DNA from: Elysia chlorotica
Taxonomy: Eukaryota; Mollusca; Gastropoda; Plakobranchidae
NCBI GenBank assembly: GCA_003991915.1
Contig: RQTK01000152.1
Span: 503,210 to 567,209, forward strand
Length of the DNA stretch: 64,000 nucleotides
Direction of reading: 5' to 3'
Part shown: positions 49,401-60,786 of the stretch, one piece after another
Layout: every line of letters starts with the position of its first letter
How positions within the stretch are numbered: position 1 is the first letter of the stretch
Made by a program: the position numbers and the translations under genes
Notes under the pieces: model-generated
Told to the model about the DNA's origin: nothing
Databases searched by the model: none
The model's input: only the letters and a program-made list of their open reading frames with translations

Positions 49401-52400
49401 TCTAGCTTTTAGTAATAATTGTTTATTTATTTATTAATAGAACAAAACACCATTTGCTCTTCTAATCTTGTAATGAATTTATATTACTAGTAGCACTGAT
49501 TGCTTTTCCCTTTCCTAAAACAGTACTCCCACATTTATACATGTTTGTTTATTTTATGTAGAATCATTTCATTAAGTAATTTTTAACAGTCATATGAGGC
49601 GTGAGGTAAATCTACACCAGCAGGGCCTCAGAAACCTGTTAAAAACTAATTTTTATTTAAATAACTAATAACTGGACAGGCAATTCATTCTCATGTTAAT
49701 TTCAAAGATTTGTTATCTTTCAGTAAAGTAAGTGGTTATGGGATATTATTGATAAGTATTTAGTTTTACATTTACACAGAAATTGTATCTTTTATATTTT
49801 AAAGCAGGCAAAGGTTAATTCATATTCTGTCCCTATAGCTCAGCTTTTTATTGATTTTCTTAACAGCCAGCACAGAGTTGATTTTGAAGAACGCTGTGCG
49901 TGTGATGATATGAAAAAAATTTAAAGATCTGTTGAATTCATGTACTGAAGTATTTGATAGGGTATATATATGATTGTTTATGAGTGGGATGGGGTGAGTG
50001 TGTGGTGCTTTTGTAGACTTACATTTAAGCAAATCTCTAACGTTCACAATCCATGATAATTCCTTAAATATGCAGCTTTCCAGGTGAAACTGAATGTTTT
50101 CAATGAAATACCGGTATTCAGGTAGAGTTTGAATGCTGAACAGTTATTACGTCAATTAATAAAGAAATTCAGAGAATTGATATTTTTACCTGTACTTTCT
50201 ACATGTATCCTTCGTACAGATAACTATCTTAAATCATTCATTAAAATGGAAAGCAAAAGCATTTTTATTTGCAGTTATCAGCGTTTGAAATGAAAGGTCC
50301 TATGACTTTTTTTGGTCAGCCAATAAAAAAATGGGTATTTCATTACGTAGGTCCATCACTCCACTTTTATTCCTAGCACAAGTGCTGTAGCAAAATAGCG
50401 AAGGGAGAGGCAGGTTTATTTTTGTACATGTACATTTTATAGTCGGTCGGAGTTTGAGAATTATTTAATAGGTAGACAAAGAGTAATGAATAATCAACTG
50501 TTTTTACATGACAAAAAGAAAGTCTGTAACAGGAAAAGGTAATCTGGTTCAAGCATGTATTAAAATCCTGAAATCTGACTATGCAGTGCTATAAAAATGA
50601 ATAAATGTTAAAATACGATATTTGGACTTGTGGAAGAGGGCCTTGTGGGAAAGTGAGGCAGGGGTTGCGTTGAATTATGTTTCCCTTTTCATACTACATG
50701 TTTATAATCTTTTTCATATGAAAATATATCCCCATAATCAAAATGCAGCCTTTTCATCCTGAAAAAAAGAATTAACCAACAAATTTTACAGTGTTCAATC
50801 TAAAATGGCAAGGCAATGATTTGTTTTACATTCAATTACATGTACAAGCAGTATGTAGCCTGTTAAATACAGTCATGTATTTAAAAAAAAAAAAAAGAAA
50901 ACTGAAAAAAAAAACTAGCAACACAACATTGAGGGAAAGAATGTTTTAGGGCCTGCTCCAGATAACGTGATAGCTTCTTGATAGCTTCTTCCACTCTCCT
51001 CATCATTAAGTATTCCTACTTCACACATCTGTATGAATGTTGAATATTGGACATATCAGAGACAATCGTTAATTCCCAAAGATGAATTTATTTATGCTCA
51101 GTTTGTATTCAAATATAAATCAATCACTGTATTTCCTGAAAAGTTTTGTTCTTTGGTCGTAACTCCCATAAATTTCTCTCAAATTATGATCGGTTAAGTT
51201 TATGAAAATTCATCTTAAGCAATTTTGCCACAAATATTTCTTGTAAGTTGTACTGCAGCCTTATTTCAATCAAATTTTTCACTTGTACTTCCTTTGTACT
51301 TGTTACAACTTCAACATCATTATAAGATGGTGGCTCTTGAGGGCTATTTTTGTATGTTCAAATATTTGTGTTTGGACATTTTAACTTAGAAAAAGGTACA
51401 CATTTTATCTACACAAATGTTGCATGGCAAGTTCATGTATTTCCAACTAATTGAACTATGGTACATCTTAACAGTATCATACGTTGCTCCTTACTAGGCT
51501 GTGAAATGTAATTGAGATTATTTACTTTGCTCATGATTAATTAGGAATTGTATCCAACAGTGGTAGGGTTGTATCGATCACTAAGTTCATTTGAGGTTTA
51601 TTTATATGTCATGCACAAAAGAAGTTATGGTTTATAATATTTTTCTTGTTAACCTCTCAATTAAGTGCATAACAATATATCCATTGGAGCTCATTATACA
51701 CATGTTTTGGTCATGTCTTCCTAAACCACCTATGTCGTCAAAGTAGTTTTCCAATGCATGACTTTGATAAATTATGAATTCTTATATAATTGTTCTTTTA
51801 CATTATGGTCTAATGGTTATCCAAATCTCATGTTCTTGCCATTGTTGTGATGATTTATCATCAAATACAGTTAAAAACCTTTGTTGTATCAGAATTGAAT
51901 TCATGAATAAATTGTTGTTGGAAAATAATACTCTAAGTTAAGACTTTTTAAGAAAAGCTTGTTATGAAGTACACTGTAGTAGATACCACTGCTTTAGCGT
52001 GCTCTATGAAATTAATCGAAGTTGCTCAGTATTGAGCCTTTGAGATTTTACTTTGACCCATACCTATTTTATTTTTTATTATTCAATACATTAATATGGG
52101 CTGGTTTTCTCGAACTAATTCAAATAAGTATGGTATAGAAAGGAAATTTTATATGAAATCAAGAGGCCTTTCATTGAATCACTCGTCTTGTGCATTGCCA
52201 AGTCAAAACATGGTCTACTTGTCAGTTTGAAAATTATAAACATTAAACTCTTGGAGAATTCTACAATGTATTACTTTTTTCTTTCCATGCTTAAGCTCTC
52301 CTCTATTCCCTCTTTTATCATCAAATACTAATACTCAGAGCAAATCTAGCATACTTCCTCCCTTTCCACTCTTTTCATCCCCAACACCCCTCCCCATACA

Positions 52401-52529
52401 TAGGCTTGATGGAGTGATTGGTTCCAAATCATTGATGTAATGTCCTACTTAACAATTCATCATTCTATCTTTCATAAATCCCGTTTTTTTTTTATTGTGT
52501 GTGTCTGTGGGGGGGGGTTCCATTTCATG

Positions 52530-52647
52530 TGGATAAACAATTCAGAAAGATAATTATTTTTGAAAGTAGTGAGAAGAGAAATTTCACCTGGATAAACAAT
52601 TCAGAAAGATAATTATTTTTGAAAGTAGCGAGAAGAGAAATTTCACC
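52530..52647. repeat. 59-bp perfect tandem duplication (one mismatch)
   Basis: The unit from TGGATAAACAATTCAG to GAAATTTCACC occurs at 52530-52588 and again at 52589-52647, with a single T/C difference (GTAGTGAG versus GTAGCGAG). This is a recent local duplication. Confidence 0.95.
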
Positions 52648-54420
52648 GTTTTTTTCAGCTTTTCTTGTACAATTTTGTTGCCATTGGTTTAATCACAACT
52701 ACCATATTTCAATGTAACATCGGGCATATTGTCTTTATAGTGCAATCAAAAAGTTTTGTTGTTGTTTTTTTCTTTTGCTCTATGCTCTATGCTACATATA
52801 TGTGCTATACTGGTATGCTTATTATGCGATGTCTGAAACTTTAAGATTAAAATAACATATTTATTGTTTCATGCAAGAATAAAGAACGAAAATTCACATT
52901 AATCGTATTTTTGTTTTATCCTTTGTGCAATTGTTTTATCTTGAATTTTTGTTGTTGTTATTTTGTAAAAGTTGGTACATCTTTCACTGTTTTAATTTTT
53001 GCACATGACATTGTTCAAAGTTGCTTTTTATGTCTTTAGTGTCATTTTCTCCTTGACTTTCAAAGCTTTTTTTCACCTTTTCTGAATGCCCATTTCCTTT
53101 TTTCTTTGTTACTATCAAGATACAGCTTGCTTAATTTTTGTTTTCACCTACAAGTCTTAGACATTCTGTACAAGCCTAACCAAATAGGTGTGGCTTTTTT
53201 TTCCCCAAAATTATTTGAAAATGCTTATGTGTTGTTGACAGAGTTTGATTGATATTTTACATTTTTAAAAGCTAATCCTAATACCTTCACAACATTTTTG
53301 TCAGACTTAATTGCAATAGAAATCATTCATACAGTACCAAATTATTTGGGAAAAATTAAATGTCACATAGAATTTTGCCTTATCCATTATTTTTTAAATT
53401 GATCTCACTGAGACAGTCAACTATTATGTGATAAAAGTATCTTTGAAGTGATTGGTAGCTGAAGGAAGAGTAGATCTACATCTGCTCCTTACCCTTCTAG
53501 TTTGTATCTAGTACATGTGTATAGCTTAAAAATGTAATGATCAATATTTGGAAGTTTTAGTTTTACATTCTTTCATCAGTAAATAAATCATGTTGTGTTA
53601 GTGATGTGTAATTCAGAATAGGAGAAATGTTTTGAGGAGGATGCTTTCCATAAGGAAAAGTCATTGTGGTGTTTGCTTTTTATTGATAAGAAAAGACCTC
53701 TTCTTCATATTATGTAATATTTAAATGTATCATGATCAGTCATCATGTATTTTGAATATTTCTATTAGTATTAGCAAATAAGTGAAGCAGATGGCCATGA
53801 TGAGTTGGGAATATTTCCCTTCTCTCTGTTATGTTACCTAAATACCCATTGCTATGTCAAATGGCAGGTGTCAACTTATGTGCCAATGTACCACATTTCA
53901 TGTCTATGTTTACTAAAGCATTGCACACGTATTTTGGATCATCTTTGTCATAATGAATGTCATAAAATGTCGAGAAATAAATCACAGACAACTGTAAAAT
54001 GAGTTACGGAATTATTTCTGTATTTTTCTATTCAATTTCCGTAGAGAAATGTTCTTGTGAAGCATTATGTCCATGGAAAGCAGCTGACTTTTATCTCATT
54101 CAGTGCCCTCTGGGCATAGAATGCTGCGCTGTGTGTAATATCAATTCTTTTAGGTTTCAAAGCTACATTAAGTTGTTTCATTTCATTAAAAACAGCTAAG
54201 AAGCAGAAATGTATACCACTTTACCAGAATACTTGACAATGTGGAAGTAAACTATTTTAAAGAACATTGCTTTTTTAAGCCTTAGCGTGTCATACCAGTC
54301 TCTCTTGCAGTCAGAAAGAGGCCACCCAAGGCAGAGTAGCGTGTTAGTAATGGGTAAATAAAAACACCGGCAATATCACTGGTAATACTGAGACTGCATT
54401 TATTTGAAATTATGACAAGA

Positions 54421-55073
54421 ACTAGTTATGCAAAGTCTCGTGGTAGAGAACCATAAATCAAACAGCTGACATTTAATTTTATATGGCCAAATGTGTAGGG
54501 GAAAAAAAAACGATGCACTTGAATGACAATGATGAAAAAGAAATGAAAAGAGATAACTAAAACGTTAGTTTGAAAACAAAAATACAGGGCCAAGTTTGAG
54601 TTAAAAAAAAAAAAAGAGCCATTTGTTGTTTTTGTTTTTTGAGCTTTTTGCAAACGGCTACGGAGAGTCACAGAATGCATCTTCCAGAGCTTTATAGCAA
54701 CGGTGTGATGCTTAAGACTTGAATGGGGATTCCATTCGAGCTTGAGACTGCTCACTATGTTTCATCAAGCCAATCAGCAGCCCAATGAAAGAAAATAGTG
54801 AAGGCAACGTGTGCGGCGCTTGGTTATAGGTGTCGGCATGAGTCCAAGCATACTAAAGCCAGGATCAGGAAGTTCTGACTCGAGGCATGTCTTAGTAGAA
54901 CCCAGGCTAAATGATTAATCACAGCGTTGTCTGCGATGCACACAATTTATTCAACCATCGTCTCGATTTTACATGCATATTCTTTCGTTTTGGCGGTTCT
55001 CTTTGCAAGATGGGGTTTGCTACGGTTTACACGTATTATCACACTCTCAAGGCAACTGTTTGCCTTTCCATTA
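54421..55073. other. Non-coding region, nothing firm recognised
   Basis: The open frame at 54426-54755 (minus) is interrupted by Phe-rich low complexity from T runs and has no family resemblance. It is slightly GC-richer near 54780-55070. Confidence 0.4.
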
Positions 55074-56039
55074 CGCCTCGGCACAACAAGCACCATGACA
55101 CCTTTAAACTAAGGTTTTAGCCTCCTTTCATAGATGGATTGGATTAAACATTTTTGAGAAACAAATTTTGCCTGAAGTTTTCATATTGTTTTTTGTCTCT
55201 TTTTTAGTTAATAAGAAGTCTCCTGATTTCTTAAATTTAAAGTATGATGAAAAATGTGATCATCTTTAGTGAAATGAGTTATTTTCTACCCCTTCACTCT
55301 TTCCTCTATTTCTGTTTTTCGCAACTTTTTAAACCAGTAAATATAAAAAAAATTCTCAATTCCCAACATTTGATCCTATCTTCCTGAAACTAATGTCAAG
55401 CAAGCAACTGGTCTTTTTCTTCATCATTATATAAAATATATTGAGATTAAAATAAAAATTTTTTTTTAATGATTTTTTTGGCAACCACACATTGTCTTGT
55501 CTCATTTTTGTTTTTTTACACTTTTTCGCCGCGTTAAAAAAAAAATCCTTTTCCCCTGTTTTCCATCTTTTTGAAATTCACCTGAACTAAACTACAAGTC
55601 TTCTTCTTTGTAAATATACAAGCCAAATTATTATACTTTCTGTAACTTATTTTATAATATTTTTTTTGAATCCTTCATCACAGGTATCCGTGCCAAAATT
55701 TTTCAAAACTTCTCTCTTTAAAAAATTCTACCCTTTCTTGTATTTTCATGAACATATATATTTAAGCTTTATCTATTAGATCATTTATTCTTTTTATTTT
55801 TGCAATTTAAATTATGTTTCTATCACTTATGGGTGTTTTTTTACAATTTTTTAAAACAAGTAAGGTAAGATTTTCTTGCGGAGTTATTTCCCTTCTCTTA
55901 GGTTGGAGCTGGGTTGGGTGGGCAGATCTATCTAAGTGCGATTGGGTTAAATTAAAAGTTGTTTGTTCAACAAGGCGCCTCGGCACAACAAGCACCATGA
56001 CACCTTTAAACTAAGGTTTTAGCCTCCTTTCATAGATGG
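55074..56039. mobile_element. T-rich 838-bp segment between identical 64-bp direct repeats
   Basis: A 64-base sequence starting CGCCTCGGCACAACAAGCAC and ending CCTTTCATAGATGG is identical at 55074-55137 and 55976-56039. The 838 bases between are strongly T-rich with no coding capacity. It could be a small terminal-direct-repeat element (TRIM-like), a target duplication, or two copies of a SINE end with T-rich filler. The nature is open. Confidence 0.5.
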
Positions 56040-56650
56040 TGATAACTTTTCTTGAATCGCTTCTCCATATAGGCAGATCATACTACTACAAAGTCCTGTA
56101 CAGAGGTTAGCCTTCGTGGTGCCAATGTAATAAGCCTATGCGCCTACTAAAAAGTACTTTTATATTATGACTGCGACATTTTTTGTCATAAGCAGAACGG
56201 AGACATACGTTTCAAGCAGATACCGACAGACGAAATTTGCCTTTGAAACGCATGAGACAAAATCTTCTGAACCTCAAGGATGGGCTTGCTTGACTAGCCT
56301 TTTCTAGGAGTCGTGCATATAATGACAGGCATATTTCTCAGGGTGGGTTGATCTGCAGTGTGGGCCAGCAGCTCCGACGTTGACAGCTTGGTCAGACGTT
56401 TTGTGATCCCTTTCGCGATGAATTTTTATCTGAATGATTTAAGAGTTGGAGGATGTAAAAATAATTTGTTTTCCAATTTGTTTATTTAGATCTAGTTTAT
56501 TTTAGATCTAGACTAGTTGATGTAATATAATTTGATTATTTGTTCTAGAGATGTATCTCTTATTGGTTGGTTGGATTTGATAACCTCTCACCACACACAA
56601 TCTTCTCTCTGTCTTTCCGTTTACGACTACATGTAATCTTTATTATTTGC
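56040..56650. other. Non-coding spacer before the LINE
   Basis: No gene recognised. A few TAGATC words near 56487-56515. Confidence 0.5.
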
Positions 56651-56711
56651 CTCTCTTTTTTTTTCTTCTTTTTTTTTTTTAATCTAGATTTGATTTCATC
56701 TCTTCTTCTTC

Positions 56712-58218
56712 TTATGCCTCTGGGTCCCCGGAGGAACATAGGGCCGAAGCAACGCCTCTCCATCTGACTCGGTTTTGGGCATCCCTCTTCAGTCCAGTCC
56801 ATGTCCTGCCCGCACTCCTAATCTCTGCCTCCATACTTCTTCGCCATGTCTGTTTAGGTCGTCCAACTTTCCGCTTGCCCTGTGGGTTCCATTCCAGACT
56901 CTGCCTCGTGCTGTCTGTTGTGGGCTTTCTCAGAGTATGGTCTATTCAACCCCACTTCCTTTTCTTAATTTGGATCTCAATTGGTGTTTGTTCTGTGCGT
57001 CTCCATAGCTCCTCGTTGGATATGGTCTGGGGCCATCTGACTTTAAGTATGTATTTAAGGCATCTGTTGATGAAGGACTGGAGCTTTGTTGTGTTTGTCT
57101 TGGTGGTTCGTCATGTTTCTGACCCATAAAGTAGAACAGACTTGACATTTGTATTGAAAACTCTTATCTTGTTACGAATGGAGAGGGCTGAAGAGTTACA
57201 AATCGGTCTGAGGTTGTTAAATGCAAATCTTGCTTTGTTGGTGCGGCTCTTTATGTCCTCTTCGGTGCCCCCATGCTTGTCAACTACGCTGTCCAGATAG
57301 GTGAACTTGTCCACTTCCTTTATGTTCTTTCCTTCTATGTGGAGAGGGTTCGCTTGTTTCTCATTGATCCTCATGGTCTCTGTTTTTTGGATGTTGATCT
57401 GTAAGCCAGTCTTTGCTGCTTCCCCTGCCAACCTGGACAGTTTGGCCTGTGCATCCTGGTATCTATGTGAGAGGAGACAGATGTCATCTGCAAAGTCCAA
57501 ATCCTCCAACTGTCTTGCGAAGGTCCACTGTATGCCCGTTTTCATACCTGTTGTAGAGGCTCGCATCACCCAGTCTACGACTATCAAGAAAATTGTTGGG
57601 GATAGTAGGCAGCCCTGTCGTACTCCAGTTTCTACTTTGAAGGGGTCAGTAAGTTTTCCATCATGACCTGACAGGTAGAGTTTTCGTATAGCCTCCGTAT
57701 GATGTTGATGAATTTGTGTGGGATTCCATAATACTGCATAAGTTTCCAGATCACCTCCCTGTCCACGCTGTCAAACGCCTTTTGAAAATCAACAAAGGTC
57801 ATGTAGAGTGAGGTCTGCCACTCCAAGGATTGCTCAATTATGATCCTCAAGGAAGCTATTTGGTCTGTGCATGATTTCCTTTGTCTAAAGCCGGCCTGTT
57901 CATCTCTCAGTTTTTGGTCGAACGTTGTCCTCAATCTTTCCAGTATGATTCTAGACAGGATCTTGCCTGGTATTGACAACAGGGTAATGCCTCTCCAATT
58001 TCCACAGGATGATAGGTCTCCTTTCTTAGGTAGTTTTACAAGGTATCCCTTCTTCCATTCCATTGGCATCTCTTCATTTTCCCAGACCTTCTGCAAAAAG
58101 GGATGTAGCATGTCAGTGGATGTGTTGATGTCATCTTTCAGAGCTTCAGGGGGGATTCCGTCAGGGCCTGCTGCTTTTCCAGATTTCATGGTCTTTATAG
58201 CTTTCCGAATCTCTGCTT
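56712..58218 (-). pseudogene. LINE reverse transcriptase domain and tail (3' part of ORF)
   Basis: Downstream of the slip the frame encodes GKAAGPDGIPPE (RT fingers), NWRGITLLSIPGKI, AGFRQRKSC, the catalytic-region DFQKAFDS, then after a second frameshift near 57655 QGCLLSP and the palm motif FADDICLL (FADD variant of YADD). The tail after an in-frame TGA at 57113-57111 includes HTLRKP and NPQGKRKVGRPKQTWRR, a C-terminal signature of RTE-like elements. Another stop interrupts the tail near 56930. Confidence 0.85.
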
Positions 58219-59682
58219 TTGTTGGGGGGGGGGGGCCATGTTCACCTCCAAGGTTTCACTTGCGTCTGGTATTTCCGGAGGCTCAGGGGGTGGTGGTCTA
58301 TTCAGAATCTCCTTGAAGTGCTCCGCCCATCGCTCCCTCTGTTTAGCTTCGCAAGTTATAGCTTTTCCGTCTTTGTCTTTTACCGGGCAGGATGTGTTTC
58401 TGTTCTTGCCAGAAAGGGTGCGGGTGATGTCATACAGACGTTTCATGTCTCCCTTACCTGCTGCTGTTTCCGCCTCCTCTGTCAGCTCGTGTATGAAGTT
58501 TTTCTTATCCTGTTTGGTGCTCCTTTTAACCTTTTGATTTAGCTCACGGTATTGACCCTGCAGTTCCTCCTTACGTACTTGGTCCAGTGTGTGGTTGATT
58601 TTCTGTTTGACCTCCTTCCGTTCCTTAATGAGATTCCATGAGTCTGCTGAAATCCATTCTTTGAGCTCTCTTGTTCTTTTGCCCAAGACCTGTTGGCATG
58701 CTGTATTCCAAGTTTTCTTGATTTCTTGCCAGTGGTTTTCCACAGTTTCGTCATCCAGGTCTGACAATGCTTCAAATCTGTTTTTCAGCTCGACCTTGTA
58801 CTCTTCTGCTTTAGCTTTGTTCTTCAGATACTGTACATTGAACCTGTGTGCCGGTCTATCCGCCTGATCTCTATAGGCTTTCAGTTTCAGCTTCAGTACT
58901 GCAATCACCAGCTGATGGTCTGAGGCTGCGTCTGCCCCTCGTTTTGCTCTTACATCTTGTAAGCTTCTCCTCCACTTCCTGCCTATGGTGATGTGATCAA
59001 TCTGGTTTTGTGTTCTGCCATCCGGAGATGTCCAGGTAACCTTGTGAATGGTCTTGTGTGGGAAAATGGTACCTCCAATTGCCAAGTCGTTGAAGGAGCA
59101 GAACTCTACAAACAATTCCCCATTCTCATTTCTTGTGCCTACGCCCTGCTTTCCCATGATCAATTCTTTACCTGCATTTTCCATTCCAACTTTTGCATTG
59201 ATGTCGCCCATCACAATCTTCATATCTCGTCGAGGTGCCCTGTTGAAAGTTGCCTGTAGCTGTTCATAAAATTCCTCCTTTTCCTCCTCCTTTGCTGCAT
59301 TTGTAGGGGAATAGCATTGAATGATTGTGACCTTTCTACTCCGTGGTGATACTGCCACTGGTTCCCATGCAATCAATGCTCCTACTGTATCTGGTGCTAT
59401 GATCATCCCCACTCCATGCTCATGTACATGTCCATCTTCATGGCCTGAGTATATGATGGTCTCTCCACCTACCAATGTTCTCCTGTCAGCACCAGTCCAT
59501 CTTGTCTCACACAGTCCCAGGATCTTCAGACTGTACTCTTTCATTTCTTTACTTACCTGGGCTATTCTGCCCGTTTCGTAAAGGGTCCGGATGTTCCAGG
59601 TCCCAATACGGGTTTTGGTTTTGGTCGTTAGGAGCACTGTCGGCAAACTAGCTTCCCGAAGGCTTTCACTAGCCTGCGTCAT
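58195..59682 (-). pseudogene. LINE endonuclease domain (5' part of ORF)
   Basis: From an ATG at 59682-59680 (MTQASESLREASL) the frame is open for about 496 codons. It shows the endonuclease/exonuclease/phosphatase landmarks in order: GTWNIRTLYETGRI, LGLCETRW, the GDINAKVG block with the catalytic Asp and Asn, and SDHQLV with the conserved Asp-His. Lys/Glu-rich linker sequence follows, then Pro-rich sequence at the C run near 58221-58233, where the frame slips and stops at once. The intact family member would read on into the reverse transcriptase. 'Craniofacial development protein 2-like' database entries are usually this kind of sequence. Confidence 0.85.
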
Positions 59683-59865
59683 GGACTCTTCTGAAGAAGA
59701 AGTGTCTCCCTCAGCCAAATAGATAATATTTTTTGTTGCCTTGGTTTCTGTTACAGGATAGTTTTTCGGAACTGGGGTGTAAACCCAGTGCCCAACCTTC
59801 CTCCTTTACCCTGGCTTAGGACAGCCGCAAGTCACACAGCTTCGCTATGTTCCCTGGCGGAGTTG

Positions 59866-60690
59866 CTCATTAATTACGATTGTACTTAATGATTTTTCCG
59901 TTCAAAGAACAGGGTCTCAACGTGTGAAAAATATAATTTCCTTGCAATACCTTACTTTGTAAAAGTATATACTCTGAAGGAACATAATTTTAAGTTTACT
60001 TTTCGCACACTTTTCATTTACAGTGTATGTAATTCTCCAGCTTTGTCAATAGCACAATACCCACGAATAATGGAGCTAAACCCAACATTGATATGATATT
60101 GATAAAGGCTTTTCAGCGGAAGGACCGAAATATGCGATGCATTAGACAAGTGTCATAGATTTACATGGGCATAATCTTTCATTTTTTTCTTCTTTTTGTT
60201 TTTTTTGTCAATGTAGTCATATTTTTCTTTATTTCATCTGATGAAGGCCAAAAGCTTACGTGTTTGTATCGCTTTGTATTCTTAGAGCTGCATGTACTTA
60301 TTAATTTGTGTTTTTTGTTGTTGTTGGAGCCTTGCAAAGTTGCATATCTTTTTTTGTGCCTTGAACACTTCGAGTAATGCTGAGTTGCCACATGGCACAG
60401 GCAATAGTTCAACATAATTTAAAAAAAAAATAAAATAACGCACGTAGTTCCCTACTTGAGAATTATGACTTTGCATTATGTTTCGGTGCAAAATTTAGCA
60501 TAATTATGTATATTCCGATGTTCGCAAAAAAACAAAACAACAAACAACAACAACAGTTTTTCGCATGATACAGTGAAAATAGCAAAAGTGAGCTAAAACA
60601 TAAGTGTACGTTTATAAATTACGTTGACGTTATTCTGTTTCAGCTTTAAAGCAAGATCGTCTCCTGGCTTTGTCAGTTCGTGAAAGTGAA
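59866..60690. promoter_or_regulatory. 5' flank of the RGG-protein gene
   Basis: No gene is present. AT-rich, ending at an acceptor-like CTGTTTCAG near 60634-60642 or a transcription start shortly before 60690. No strong core promoter is recognised. Confidence 0.3.
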
Positions 60691-60691
60691 A

Positions 60692-60736
60692 ATGGCGTAT
60701 AGAGCTAGTTATATTGACGATGAAAACACAATTTGA
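60692..60736 (+). CDS. Upstream ORF (14 aa) before the RGG-protein start
   Basis: ATG in good context (GAAAATGG) encodes MAYRASYIDDENTI and a TGA, 50 bases before the likely main ATG at 60787 and in a different frame. Either a regulatory uORF or an untranslated leader feature. Transcription is inferred. Confidence 0.35.
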   Translation: MAYRASYIDDENTI

Positions 60737-60786
60737 AGAACCTCAACCTTTTAAATCATAGCTGAACTGTGTATCAAACTTTAAAG

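Larger units (their letters stand above)
45538..54420 (+). other. 3' UTR/downstream region of the zinc-finger gene, no further gene seen
   Basis: Nearly 9 kb of AT-rich sequence without a coding exon I can support. Several AATAAA words occur (for example 46321, 52869, 53580), so the polyadenylation site cannot be chosen from sequence alone. It contains a 444-bp transposon at 46024 and a 59-bp tandem duplication at 52530, both listed separately. Confidence 0.5.
56655..59865 (-). mobile_element. Near full-length non-LTR retrotransposon (endonuclease-RT LINE, RTE-like)
   Basis: About 3.2 kb on the minus strand: a 5' leader (59865-59683), a single coding region for an apurinic-type endonuclease, a reverse transcriptase and a C-terminal tail, then a stop at 56714-56712. 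A GAAGAAGAAGA short-repeat and A-rich 3' end runs to about 56655. The compact size, single ORF with the endonuclease at its N-terminus and simple-repeat tail fit the RTE group; the clade is inference. The copy is dead: frames shift at a C run near 58221-58233 and again near 57655, and in-frame stops occur at 57113-57111 and near 56930. It lies between the zinc-finger and RGG-protein genes. Confidence 0.9.

Noticed and set aside
54426..54755. 109-codon minus-strand frame
   Set aside because: The second half is low-complexity Phe-rich sequence from T runs, with no recognisable domain or splice support.
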